NCBI GenBank assembly: GCA_026260175.1
Contig: JAKCWW010002296.1
Coordinates: 9,527-30,465 of the forward strand
DNA from: Reticulitermes lucifugus
Taxonomy: Eukaryota; Arthropoda; Insecta; Blattodea; Rhinotermitidae
Direction: 5' to 3'
DNA length: 20,939 bases
A model generated the notes under the pieces. The model saw only the letters and a program-made list of their open reading frames with translations, was not told the DNA's origin and made no database searches. The position numbers were made by a program, and so were the translations under genes. Below are positions 10,055 through 19,483 of this stretch, in pieces (position 1 is the first letter of the stretch; every line of letters begins with the position of its first letter).

Positions 10055-10105
10055 ATACACGACGTTTCGGCCTTTAATTCTGCATTTGCCCTCAGACGAT
10101 TAGTC
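10055..10105 (-). mobile_element. Hammerhead-like terminus, diverged
   Basis: On the minus strand the order is CTGAGGGCAAATGCAG, AATTAAAGGCC, GAAACGTCGTGTATA. GGGC/GGCC-type ends can pair around an 11-15 nt loop before GAAAC, and GUC follows the GAAAC. The layout matches the other hammerhead-like Penelope-type termini in the window, with a different stem II. Stem I is not convincing, and the A9 core position is G. It is probably a fragment of another Penelope-like family. Confidence 0.4.
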
Positions 10106-10166
10106 TTTATACTGAAATAGTGTTAATGGTCAGATTGAACCCTGTACCTGTTTTATACTAGTCTTG

Positions 10167-10255
10167 TTTCCCCAAACTGGTTGCCTCTTGGTTCGCGTAC
10201 AAATTTAGTGTTCAAGGGCTTAGTGTTCGATCCAGACCGTAGCCATTTAATCTCG
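10167..10255 (+). mobile_element. tRNA-derived SINE head, fragment
   Basis: GTTGCCTCTTGGTTCGCGTA, then after about 20 bases AGTGTTCGATCCAGACC, gives an A-box-like and a B-box-like element (GTGTTCGATCC at 10223-10233) at roughly tRNA spacing. It looks like an old SINE head with no recognisable body downstream. It does not fold into a clean cloverleaf, so I do not call a tRNA gene. Confidence 0.4.
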
Positions 10256-11401
10256 TAAATAATGTCTAGAAGTAATGTGTTGTATTCTGGGCCAAAACGT
10301 GTACAGGGCCTGATCTATGAAAGTGGAAGAAGAATTCAGTTAACATAATGAAGACAAATTCCCTGAAGACGAGAGAAGATCCGAATTCTTAAACGTATTG
10401 AAGGCCTATATAAAATGCACCTCAGAAAGGAGACAATGTGCATATAATTATGGTACATTATGTCACGGATGTTTTGAACTGCACCCTGAAACCATCCTAT
10501 TTTCTCTGCCAAGACAGGGAAGCTTTTGTAGTCTCGAATCAGCAGACTGTGAAATTTTTAATGAAGTCTTCATATATATAGCTGTTGTGCTTCCTCATGG
10601 TAAAATAACACAGTTTAGGATTGCCTGTGTCTAAGGCTGCGAGTAGTATCCCTGGACTTAGACCGATTTTATTCAGAATTGCAAAAAATTCAAACTTTTA
10701 CCACTTGGGTGTCGTTGCTTGGTTATACGTACTACAATACTCCACAGATAATTTAGATGTTTTGCCCTCTATGTGTATTGCAGTGGAGTGTTGTGTGAAA
10801 CCCTGTTATTAAGTTTTATTAAATAACTTTCAAATTCTGTACATATACTGTACATAGGGCATCTAGCTATCATAAATCAACGGTGTTATACATTAAAAAT
10901 ATAATGTATATTGTTAATTTTATTTCCCTTTACCCATCGTCAAGAGTTACATTACTTTAGTGGCTGCCTCTTATTTTATGGTAGCAAGCAATTTATAAGG
11001 ATGTACTCTACTTTCCTTATTTCATATGAGAACACAGGCTTATGGAACCCTCGTATCCGTCGGTCTATCCCTATAACACTTCTGAAGAAATTAAAATTTT
11101 TAATTTGGCTCGGATGTCATGCCACCAGAACGATCCCATCTCTGCCTGCAGGCCTACTTCTCAACACCCTGCCACCAATATGGCAGGTGTGAAGAAGCTG
11201 TGAACTGGAAGTAACACTATTTCCATTAATTTCTCATGTTAATAGACTTTCGAAAAACGTTTAAATACTCTTAGGGTGACTTCTTTACATAATGCAAAAC
11301 GAGGCGGTGTCTGCTTGTAAATTATACTGTATTTAGCTGTTAGTACTGTGAAAAGTACTGATTAACTATTGGAGATACGGTTTTGAAATATTTTGTGGAA
11401 A
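10256..11401. other. Unassigned DNA
   Basis: No gene with recognisable features is seen. A 93-codon frame (10911-11192, +) has no domain I know and lacks biased composition. I could not find paired inverted ends here. Confidence 0.35.
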
Positions 11402-11641
11402 TACAGGATGAGCGAGAAATCCCTGTGCACCTGTGCAAGAAGGGTACTGTAGTATTGTGCTGGGAGTGGGAAAGTCCCGTGCATGAAACACTTGAGGTAG
11501 CATACGTGACTTCTGTCACATAGATCCAACCCTCTCCATCTCCGCATCCTCTGCGTAGTATGCACATTCATTCACTGTGACTTCACTGTAACCTGTATCC
11601 TACTTGCGACAGGAGCACAAGGAGTTTTCGCTCACCCTGTA
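11402..11641. mobile_element. MITE with TA ends (Tc1/mariner-like)
   Basis: The left end reads TACAGGATGAGCGAGAAATC then CCTGTGC. The right end, reverse-complemented, reads TACAGGGTGAGCGAAAACTC then CTTGTGC. About 23 of the first 27 bases agree, and weaker similarity (CCTGT-GCAAG-AGG-TAC) continues for another 20-25 bases. The element starts and ends with TA, the target dinucleotide of Tc1/mariner transposons. At 240 bp, with no transposase, it would be a non-autonomous element mobilised in trans. Overlapping open frames of about 70 codons inside it are by-products. Confidence 0.75.
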
Positions 11642-13379
11642 TATTGTAAGTGTAATTAAGAATTTTGTATGAATATTACTTGCATATCAGTAATTACGGA
11701 CATGGAGGCGGCCCAAAAATTTGTGAGGAATGCATCTTATATAGTGAAACTTTTATGATGGTAGAAATTATGCGTAAAATAGAGTATTGTATAGGCCTTA
11801 TTATAATTGTTCGTTTATACTCTTGTTAGATTTTTCTGTGTAGACGACGCATTTGAAGGAAATTTGACGTCATAATGTTTTTACGGAATGTTTTGTTTGC
11901 TTGTTTGTTTCTTTGTTTGTTTGTGCTTGTGTGTTTAGTAATTAGTGTTCTTATTTCAGATGTGATAAATCAGTGTAGGTTGAAAATATGTGTGTGTATG
12001 TGGTGTAAAGTCCTGTGTCTACGTCTAGCCACGTAGGAGAATTGTGCGAACTCGTAATGAGTCTGTTAGGGCAACCATCGTCAGAAGTCGGACTGCAGAA
12101 GCCAGTCGTGGCCGTGATCCTGTAGCAGTCCGTTACAGAAACCAGAAGTAGCAGAACTATTGGAATTCACCATGAATTATCACTGCCATCTAATGAATGC
12201 AGAGCGGTCAGCGTACTGATGAAAGAACAAGGTCAACCCGACGCCGCCCTCCGGAATTGCCGTGTTTTGTGCCATGGTGTGTGTTCACAACATATGCCCG
12301 TTGTCAAAAACAGTAATACTCCTGGTCCGGAGACAGAAAATTCCACATGACCCTAGCTTAAGGAAATGTGTGGCCAAACAGTACAAGTCTCAGTGATTCT
12401 GAGTTAAATGCGATATCAACGAGGAAAATACATCACACTGATACGCGTCAAGTGTCCATGATTTGGAATATTTTTACATTAAATATCCTTCGAAGTACTG
12501 AGTAAGACATACAACAAATATTTCTAAAATTTCAACATACTACGTAACATTAGGAAAACATTATGTAAATTATAATTATTTTGTTACAGTTACAGATACG
12601 ATTAAATAACCGAATAGCCAAACCCTGACGTCTTCTGGAAGATATAATATAATAAGCAGTTTTAACGCTAAGAAATATTTTAATATCATAAATGTCCTGT
12701 CACATTTTTAATAATTACTGACTGTAGGGAAACAGTTAAGCAACCTACACCATACTAAATGTAAAATTGAGATCTCAATTATTTAACACATTTAGCAATT
12801 TTTTTGACTAGGTTAGTAACTGTTAGCTTTTCTATAAGGACTTTTTACCATGTAGCTAGTTCATTTATTTGCGTGTTCCTTATGATTCTTACAACAGACG
12901 GCGATTATTTCCCTTTCAACCTTAACTGGTTGGTGTTTGTAGTGGAAAATCAGTATGTTTCCTGTGGGGTGTGAACAGAATTTCTGTGTTCCATTTACGT
13001 GATTCTTATGCTTGAAGGGATTAACAGGACAGGCAATGTACATGTAACGTAACATTGAGGCGCGCTCGCTTAGCCATTGTGGCCTTCAAGAAGCAATAAG
13101 TGTTAAATATTATGAGTGTGTGTCTGTATTCTTTCCTTAGTTATCGGGCACGGAAAGCGCAACTTTCCTGCGCCATATTATATTGTCATCTGAGGCCTGT
13201 CTGGTTGTACCATATTTTTCACATTATCTCATAAATGGCACGATTTTCGGAAAAAGGTTATTTAACATAAAATGTGGTTTTTGATTTTCTGTACAACTCT
13301 TGTCTAAAACATATATCATTCTAAGAAGGATTCAGCGAGATATTATCATAACTGTACATAGATCTTCATGTAAAGTACC
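11642..13379. other. Unassigned DNA with (TTTG)n tract and one open segment
   Basis: A degenerate TTTG/CTTG tract lies at about 11889-11936. At 12161-12351 (+) a frame is open for about 63 codons without an ATG start and ends at TGA. Its sequence matches nothing I know. The rest is AT-rich and empty to my eye. Confidence 0.35.
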
Positions 13380-13600
13380 CGTCATTCTAGTCGGATTTTA
13401 ATGAAACTTGAATTTTCTCGACAGGTTTTCGAAACAATCCTAAAATATCAAATTTCATGAAAATCCGTCCAGTGGGATCCGAGTTGTTCCATGTGGACCG
13501 ACATGACGAAGCTAGTAGTCACTTTACGCAATTTTCGAACACACCTAAAATCCGTTTTGTTGTTATGTCTCCATTGTGACATATAATTTAAATTTCTGAA
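13380..13600. repeat. Possible fragment of an interspersed repeat
   Basis: ATATCAAATTTCATGAAAAT followed by CCGTCCAGTGG resembles a phrase recurrent in insect retroelement 3' regions (AAATTTCAT.AAAATCGGT.CAG). The neighbouring TTTTCGAAACAATCCTAAAAT and TTTTCGAACACACCTAAAAT (about 13426 and 13532) look like an internal direct repeat of about 20 bases. The class is not determined. Confidence 0.35.
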
Positions 13601-13621
13601 TTTTTTGACCTTCTTAAATAG

Positions 13622-13897
13622 CTCTGATGCAAGGTGGCGGGAACGCGGAGGCCCGGGTTCGATCCCGGGTCAGTCCATGTGGTATTTGTGGTGGACAAAG
13701 TGGCACTGGTACAGGTTTTTCGCCGAGTACTTCGGTTTTCCCCTGTCAATTTCATTCCACCAGTGCTCCATTACTTTGAAAAATTAAAAAAAAAACTGAT
13801 CATCTTTCTCTTCATCTTCACCACAAGGGTTGCACAATAAGCCTTAAGGTTGCGGTGCGTTCGTAGTTTCTGCTGCGGGGCCCTTCTAAAAGAAAAG
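13622..13897 (+). mobile_element. SINE family B copy
   Basis: A tRNA-derived head with B box GGTTCGATCCC (13656-13666) leads into CAGTCCATGTGGTATTTGTG, ACAAAGTGGCACTGGTACAG, CGAGTACTTCGGTTTTCCCC and TCAATTTCATTCCACC. It ends with CTGCTGCGGGGCCCTTCTAA and an A-rich stretch. These blocks are shared in order with 20197-20468 and, reversed, 3028-3175. The A-box half of the head is diverged. I found no sure target-site duplication. Two overlapping 60-68 codon frames here are SINE sequence, not genes. Confidence 0.9.
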
Positions 13898-14557
13898 CTG
13901 GTGGGAACATTTCCTATTACGATCTTTTCAAGCATAAAGTTTATTCACATATAATAAATATGGGTGGCATTGATAAGGTTAAAACATTCTGTTTGATGCT
14001 TATAACTGCATTTGGAATCGTTTGGTTTGCGGCAATCGCAAAATTTGAATGACCGTAATTTGAGGCATGTGTTTGTAGAGGACCATATAACAGTGACCTA
14101 GTGGTGAAGTTAACCTGACCATGGCCTTTATTACCACGGAACTCCTCGTATAGCAACAAGCACTCCTTATTCAGGCAGAGACTTACTGTCATTTGTATTC
14201 ATCCTCACACATTACCTGGCTGCATGTTGGAATTCATTATGATTGATCGATTGAAAATGCTGCTTGCCTACAAATAGTCGCCAAAGATCTTATCAAGTTT
14301 TTAGTCCTGCAGGTTAAGGTTTCTTTGGTTCCTCAAACACTTCTTTTGTTATGACGATGAGAGTTGCATTTGCAGTCCTGTTCAGTAACTTCGCAGGATG
14401 GTGTAGCTATAACACTGCAACCTGGTAGTCCTATGCTACAAAACTCGGAAAATGATGATAACCAAAAACTACCTATATGGTGGAGAGATTGTAGATCTAT
14501 ACAGGTAAGAGTTAGCCGATAACTGAAGTTGTGAGTGAGCATAAGAGCGTACGTCAT
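13898..14557. other. Unassigned DNA
   Basis: Nothing recognisable is seen. Minus-strand frames of 74 and 83 codons at 13941-14192 and 14333-14557 show no domain. Confidence 0.35.
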
Positions 14558-14640
14558 GGGTCTTTAACCCGCACCTCGCGGGCCGCATACGGCCCGCGAG
14601 GTTGTATCATGCGGCCCGCGGTTACATTTGTAAACTGTGT
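14558..14640. mobile_element. hAT-like transposon end or fragment
   Basis: GGGTCTTTAACCCGCACCTC, then GCGGGCCGCATACGGCCCGC, then GCGGCCCGCGG resembles the GC-rich subterminal part of hAT-type elements, whose ends often read GGGTC.GCAACC.GCGG. A perfect palindrome with 12-bp arms and a CATA loop occupies 14574-14601. The patch is a sharp GC island in AT-rich DNA. No second end and no 8-bp duplication were found, so it is a fragment at best. Confidence 0.45.
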
Positions 14641-14860
14641 ATATACGATAAACTTCTCTGGTTATCATTGACAAGTTGATACTGAACTAGTGGTGGAATC
14701 CAAAAGTTCTTCACGACTCTCACAAAATTTTTATCTGGATCACCCCTTTATGTGACAATCAATAATTTAAGTAAAGTTATATTACAGTCAGCTTAAGCAT
14801 GGAACAGTAAATGTAAAATCATTCAGAGGCATTGCTGTTCGTTCATGTTCCTTGTGATTA

Positions 14861-14911
14861 CTGTGCTGGCATGATTATGGCTTTTTAATTAGCCGAAACA
14901 TGTAGCCGCCG
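14861..14911 (+). mobile_element. Hammerhead-like terminus, worn
   Basis: The order is TGGC (14867-14870), ATGATTA in place of CTGANGA, one T, GGCT-loop-AGCC (14879-14894), GAAA (14895-14898), CATGTA, GCCG. Stem I pairs (TGGC with GCCG: three Watson-Crick pairs and one wobble). It does so with a sequence different from the stems at 7076 and 18969. Two core positions are changed, so the copy should be inactive. It is interpreted as a Penelope-type terminus. Confidence 0.5.
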
Positions 14912-15631
14912 CACTATAAACAATATGACGTTTAAGCATATTCACTTGAACTTTCCCATCGTCATAGTTCTTCATACAAAAAGAACCAATGTTCAAAAAT
15001 AGCTTCTGTTTCCTTCTTCAGGATGCGACACACTACCTACTCTCTTGGCTTTTAGCTATAGCTACTCATACCCTGGACAAGTATAGTACTTCTACTTGTG
15101 GGCTGTTTTGTTTCCCGTGTACAAAGGTTTGAATGAAGAATAGTTTGTGACAAGTTCTGTTTTACTGTTATGTAAAGTATGGTTTTTATTTGACAAATAT
15201 GAAAAAAATTAAAGTCCCGGGCGGCAGTTCGGCCGGGCGACTAAATTGTGTATGGTGGCGCCTAATATTTGTTGGTCATCAGTATAGAACTTGCTTCGTT
15301 TCACCCTTCTGACGCGTAGATTTTTGGAAAATTTGTGGACCTTGCTCTAAACGAATTATTAATGCAGACACTCAATACCAAAATTGATGTAAATCCATTA
15401 CTTAGTTTCGTATATGGAACCTGTAGACATATTCCCATGGACATACGGACAGACATTGTACTCCTGTTGTGTGTTCATTTTATACAATTTGTGCAAGGAA
15501 CCCATAATGCGAGATGTAAGTAGAAGTAAAGAAATTCCTACATAAAATTTACTCGTATATATTAATGCACTTAATTACAATTATCTAGGCATTTAAGAAC
15601 AAGCGTACTTACAAGTTTTCACTCTCTTTTC
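14912..15631. other. Unassigned DNA
   Basis: No gene is seen. A small GC-rich patch, CCCGGGCGGCAGTTCGGCCG (15216-15235), stands out and may be a repeat remnant. The rest has no recognisable features. Confidence 0.35.
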
Positions 15632-15680
15632 AATAAAACGTTTCGGGAAACGCTATTTTTTAAAATTAAGTTTATTATCA
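15632..15680 (-). mobile_element. Possible Penelope-type terminus fragment
   Basis: On the minus strand TTCTTGATAATAAACTTAAT, then AGCGTTTCCCGAAACGTTTT, resembles the GAAACG end of the other termini. A perfect CGTTTC-CC-GAAACG hairpin is present. The CTGANGA core is not recognisable (CTTGATAA), so I keep this apart from the clear hammerhead folds. Confidence 0.35.
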
Positions 15681-15794
15681 AGAAAGGCTAGTAGGAATGT
15701 AACGTTGTCATTGTGTGCGCTTGAAGACTTGTGGGGGACTCGGGGTGCAGCTGAATTCACTCTTAGCCTCGGAAGTAGGTTGAGGTGAGTGTTC

Positions 15795-15965
15795 AGCTTC
15801 ACGCACCTGCCGATTTACCCCCCGGAGAAATGGCCACTGTTACCCATCGAATAGGAAGCTGGTTATGCCCCAGAGCCGGTCTGTTGTCCCTTCCGGGAAT
15901 CAAACCACGATTCCTCAGTCGTCCAGCCCGTAGCCTAGTCATATATCGACTACATTATCCCTACT
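15795..15965 (-). mobile_element. SINE family C copy
   Basis: On the minus strand the head GACTAGGCTACGGGCTGGAC, then GACTGAGGAATCGTGG, then TTTGATTCCCGGAAGG, has the order of a tRNA-derived SINE head. The B box GGTTTGATTCCC is at 15906-15895. The plus-strand translation, ending in SRPARSLVIYRLHYP, resembles the spurious insect protein tails (RPARSQSLYRLSYP type) that come from the antisense of such a SINE. The family call is from recognition; the 3' limit is approximate. Confidence 0.6.
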
Positions 15966-16388
15966 CCTAAAGAGAGGCTAGTGGGAAATATAAATTAATA
16001 GTTAATGCAGTTTTGTTATGTATGTCCCTGTATAATTTTCTTCCTGATAGTTGTTTGCACTATTTAAAAATATCAGTTTCAAACTGTTGCGATGGTTCTG
16101 GTTAGTAACACAAAATATTTTTTGTTAAAAATGCGTTTACAAATTTATAAGCTGTTACCTTATGAAGTGTCACATCCATAGGTGCAGTGATTTTTCTTAC
16201 GTCCCCTTTACTACGGTAATATCCTCTTTTTCTACCTAAAAATTTCCGTCCGGGCGGTTTTTTTTTTAATTTGTAGAGATGTCTGGGTTTTGACTATTTG
16301 TTATTTCTTGAAGCTTTTGCATTTTATAATGGTAATGAAAATTCAAAAATATATTTGTACTACTGTTTTCAGAACTAAATAATTGTAA
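15966..16388. other. Unassigned DNA
   Basis: No gene is seen. CCGTCCGGGCGG followed by ten T (16258-16267) is a small GC hairpin-like patch with a T run. It could be part of a repeat but matches nothing I can name. Confidence 0.3.
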
Positions 16389-16598
16389 TATTATATTATT
16401 ATCGTTCGAGTCACAAAAAACGTGAGTTCAGCAGTTGACCTTCGGAATGTCTCGGAAAACTTCGGTGCGGATATTCTGAACAATTTGAACTCAGTGAAAA
16501 AGATGCTTAAAGAAGGCCTTCCTCTGAATTTCATACCCATGAAATTTAAAGAAATATTAGCGAGAAACGTTGAGAGATTCTTCTGTTTAATAAAATTA
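16389..16598 (+). other. Candidate exon or gene remnant of unknown identity
   Basis: The plus strand is open for 70 codons between TAA (16386-16388) and TGA (16599-16601). It reads, in part, NVSSAVDLRNVSENFGADIL, NNLNSVKKMLKEGLPLNF and IPMKFKEILARNVERFF. The mix of amphipathic helix-like Lys/Leu/Asn stretches is more protein-like than other frames in the window. There is no ATG near the front. Possible acceptor AGs (16409-16410, 16430-16431) lack a pyrimidine tract. I do not recognise the family. It may be a terminal exon, a pseudogene or chance. Confidence 0.25.
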
Positions 16599-16601
16599 TG
16601 A

Positions 16602-16962
16602 CTATTCATGTCCTATTTTTAGCATCCTTTTCTCTGAGGTGTGCTCTCTTTTATGGTCGATAAATGGTTATTGCCCTTTTTTATGATGGATATATGGTAA
16701 CCTTGCTTCGTCTGTTATCACTATCAAATGGAACAGTAAATGTAGATACCTTCTGTTCACCATATAGTACATTGCACGCAAAAATCGCATGTCATAAGGT
16801 ATCGTGTTCACAGTTTCTTGGTTTTACTGTCATCCTTGCGCCAACTGAAGTGACCGTGGGGCAACTGATACTCCGCTGTTTCGTTTATCATTTACTTATG
16901 GTTTATTAGACGACGCTGCCAGTAGCTGAGCATACACACGTGGAGTTTTAGGATATTTAATC
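16602..16962. other. Unassigned DNA, short repeat echo near 16904
   Basis: No gene is seen. TTATTAGACGACGCTGCC (about 16903-16920) echoes TTATTTAACGACGCTGTC at 2966 and may be the end of the same interspersed repeat. Confidence 0.3.
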
Positions 16963-17145
16963 AATAATGGAATGGAAGGAATGTACAAGGAAGCGATTTT
17001 AACTTAATTTGAGGTATCACCCCGGCATTCTCTTGGAGGTACTGAGGAAAATCACAAATGCTTCAGTCAATGTATTTGGTGTTCGAGCTGAGATTGGAAC
17101 AGGCACCTCTCGAATACAAGCGCCACCACTTTGCCAATTTCGGAT
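16963..17145 (-). mobile_element. SINE family D copy
   Basis: On the minus strand a tRNA-like head (AAGTGGTGGCGCTTGTATTC, GAGAGGTGCC, TGTTCCAATCTCAGC) is followed by GTGATTTTCCTCAGTACCTC, AGAATGCCGGGGTGATACCT and a pyrimidine-rich end with CGCTTCCTTG and CCTTCCATTCC. This order is seen again at 20558-20703 and 20729-20860. The ACCTC, AATGCCGGG.TGATACC and CTTCCTTCC blocks are typical of a common insect SINE tail. The copy is old, and its limits are approximate. Confidence 0.6.
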
Positions 17146-17701
17146 GATGCAGCACTGTTAAACAGCATACAGAGCAATCATTACTTGCTGTGCACCTCTT
17201 TACTAGTTGTGCAGCTTCTCTTGCAACCGTGCCTTCCGCCGTGTTTGTGGTGTTTGCCACAGCCGGTGTATTATTTATTAAACTCACGTACTCTTGCTTT
17301 ACTGCAGGATTTCATTTTTAAGTTACGTGAACTGCCATACATCCAACAATAAGCACATTATGAGACTAAATTTTTAAATCAGGTTATTTCCAAATCACAA
17401 CAACATAACGGTTTAAGCCTTATGGAAATTACCTTGTAAAATATGTTAACCCCGGGAAAGAAATGTAAATTCAAGTAAGTGGACCAAATTAAGAAAGACC
17501 TACTACTTTAAAAAACAGAACTTATTATAAATAGTTTGGAGTGTCTATTAGCAACTGTTTAGAATATATTCTTCAAAATATTTGTGGTCGTTGCAGAACA
17601 CTTCCTAATTGTTTGATATTTAAAGATAAAGGTGACAATGACGGCACCAATAACACCACCATCAAAATATCAATAATTCATTTCCTTTACATAAGATTCT
17701 G
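17146..17701. other. Unassigned DNA
   Basis: No gene or named repeat is recognised. Frames of 73 and 91 codons have no domain, and the latter runs into the inverted repeat that follows. Confidence 0.35.
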
Positions 17702-17829
17702 TCTTTTGGGATGTGAGGCTGTGTCGTTGGGTGAGTGGTTTCCGACGTTTCGACGGAACGTGGTATCTTATCTTCAAGGGTTACGAAGGGTATCACACCC
17801 CAGTGACACAGCGTAACATCCAAGAAGAT
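17702..17829 (-). mobile_element. Inverted-repeat terminus with hammerhead-like centre
   Basis: The left arm, TTGGGATGTGAGGCTGTGTC with GTTGGGTG, is matched by the reverse complement of the right arm, TTGGATGTTACGCTGTGTCA with CTGGGGTG. About 20 of 25 core positions agree. Between them the minus strand reads TTGAAGATAAGATACCACG, TTCCGTC, GAAACGTCGG. This is the CTGAAGA / stem II / GAAAC order with a T for the first C. Stem I of the hammerhead-like motif is therefore part of a longer foldback. A half copy of the same family lies at 20061-20115. It is interpreted as a Penelope-type terminal repeat. Confidence 0.55.
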
Positions 17830-18102
17830 CTAAATCCTTGGGATCACCGCTCTAAGAACCTCAAATTTCGCATTACTTTATAGAATTTTTATACTACAGT
17901 TCTGTTGCAGTGTTCGTAGAAATGGCTGTCATGAAGCCGTGTACGTTAAACTCTAAATATTTTCAGTTTAAGCTTTTTAAATATTAGTACAACTAAGTAA
18001 CTAACTGGCAGGATAAATACATAAATAGATTACAGCTCCGTGGAACAAACTCCTTCTTGAGAAGCTAATCGGTCCTCAGCTAATAAATAAATTTCCTGCA
18101 TT

Positions 18103-18655
18103 TTAAGGAACCCGGAGGTTCATTACCGCATTCACAAGAACCCGCTACCTGCCCCGGTTCTGAGCCAGATCAATTCTTTGCATGCCCCAATTTCACTTCT
18201 TGACGATCCATTTTAATAATAACCTCCCATCTACGCCTAGTTCTTCCAAGTGGTATATTTACCTCAGGCTTCGCCACCAAAACTCTGTGTACACCTCTCC
18301 CCTCCCCCCTACGAATCACATGCCTTGCCCATCTTATTCTTCTAGATGTGTTCACTCGAATAATATTTGGTGAGGAGTACAAATCATAACGCTCCTCGTT
18401 ATGTAGTCTTCTCCAGTCCCCTGTTACCTCGTTCCCTTTAGGCCCAAATATCTTCTTCAGTACCCTATTCTCGAACAACCTCAGTTTATGTTTCTCCCTC
18501 CATATGAACAACCAAGTTTCACACCCGTACCAAACGACAGGAAAAATTATAGTTCTGTATATCTTAATATTTGTATTTTTGGATAGCAACCTGGAAGACA
18601 GAAGATCCTGCACCTAAAGACAAAAAGCATTCCCCGACTTCAGTCTGTTCTTAAG
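18103..18655 (-). pseudogene. LINE (non-LTR retrotransposon) C-terminal end, decayed
   Basis: The minus frame reads GNAFCL, a TAG stop (18616-18614), VQDLLSSRLLSKNTNIKIY, RTIIFPVVWYGCETWLF, RLFENRVLKKIFGPKGNEVT, GDWRRLHNEERYDLYSSPNI, RRIRWARHVIRR, PLGRTRRRWEVIIKMD. A one-base frame change near 18174 follows, then IDLAQNRGR, a TAG (18147-18145) and MNLRVP before the TAA at 18105-18103. The PVV.YGCETW, LYSSPNIIR and PLGR.RRRWE...KMD blocks identify the region after the reverse transcriptase domain of a common arthropod non-LTR element. The RT catalytic part is missing. Two stops and a frameshift make it a dead 5'-truncated copy. Its apparent start is GTG right after the TAG and is not real. Confidence 0.93.
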
Positions 18656-18968
18656 TTATTTATGAATGGAATCAATATTAGTACAACAATCAAACAATAC
18701 AGACTACGATTTTTATTTTATAATAATACAGACTTCGATGTTAGGAGCATGTCACTGATGTAGTAGCCGTTTTCGACTCTCCCTGACTAAGGATTCCTCA
18801 AAATTAAAGACAGCTTGGTATCTTTTATTAAAACCTACAAGGACATTAAAATTATATGTGTCCGCTAAATACATTAACTCTACACGGAAGATTTCCATCA
18901 GTTCTTCTACATAAGCTAGGGACGAAAATAATGTCAAGTACTTATTTTTTATACAACAACATTAATGT
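18656..18968. other. Unassigned DNA
   Basis: Nothing recognisable is seen. A 61-codon minus frame (18752-18937) shows no known domain. Confidence 0.35.
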
Positions 18969-19011
18969 ACTCCGTGATGATGGACCAGTAAGGTCCGAAA
19001 CATGCAGGAGT
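18969..19011 (+). ncRNA. Hammerhead-type fold with compensated stem I (Penelope-type terminus)
   Basis: The order is ACUCC (18969-18973), GUGAUGA (18974-18980), one extra U, GGACC-AGUAA-GGUCC (stem II, 18982-18996), GAAA (18997-19000), CAUG, CA, GGAGU (19007-19011). Stem I (ACUCC/GGAGU) and stem II (5 bp) both pair perfectly. Their sequences differ from those of the copy at 7076-7120, so the fold is kept by paired changes. The first core C is G and the cleavage triplet is GCA instead of GUH. By hammerhead rules this copy should not cut. It is a remnant of a Penelope-type terminus. Confidence 0.6.
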
Positions 19012-19483
19012 TTAGTGTTCTTAGAAAATATTATTGTGAATCTATTGACAATTGTGTGCATTTGTAGGTTAAAATTACAGAAATTAAAAAATTGAGCTTT
19101 GCTGATATACCGTCTGGTGTATGGAAAATCAATTGTTGAGAATCCAATGAAGTGAATATACTCACGCAGGAGTCTTAAGTGTCTCATTGTGACTCGAGCT
19201 CAGTGGACTTCGCAAGAAAGTCGACCTTGACTCTAGACCGCGGGCGTGTCGGTTGTGAAACAGACTTGAATCTATAAGAGCCGTTAATAAAAACGAAATG
19301 TAAGCTACTAAAAACTTAATAGCCTAAAGGTGTTTTGTGCGCTCTTTCTTGCCGCCGTAACGAAATAATCTACCAAATGGCAAGCACGGTTTAACTAATC
19401 GCTAACAAATAATTTCAGTGTGATGATATTTCATTGGGCGATTATTAGCTTCGATAAGGGGTAAACCGGCAACGTTTACAAGA
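19012..19483. other. Unassigned DNA
   Basis: No gene is seen. The GC content rises at 19186-19255 but nothing recognisable is present. The stretch has no repeats that I can place. Confidence 0.35.

Noticed and set aside
15785-15970. A 61-codon frame that looks conserved
   Set aside because: The conservation I remember comes from the antisense of a widespread tRNA-SINE, not from a protein family.
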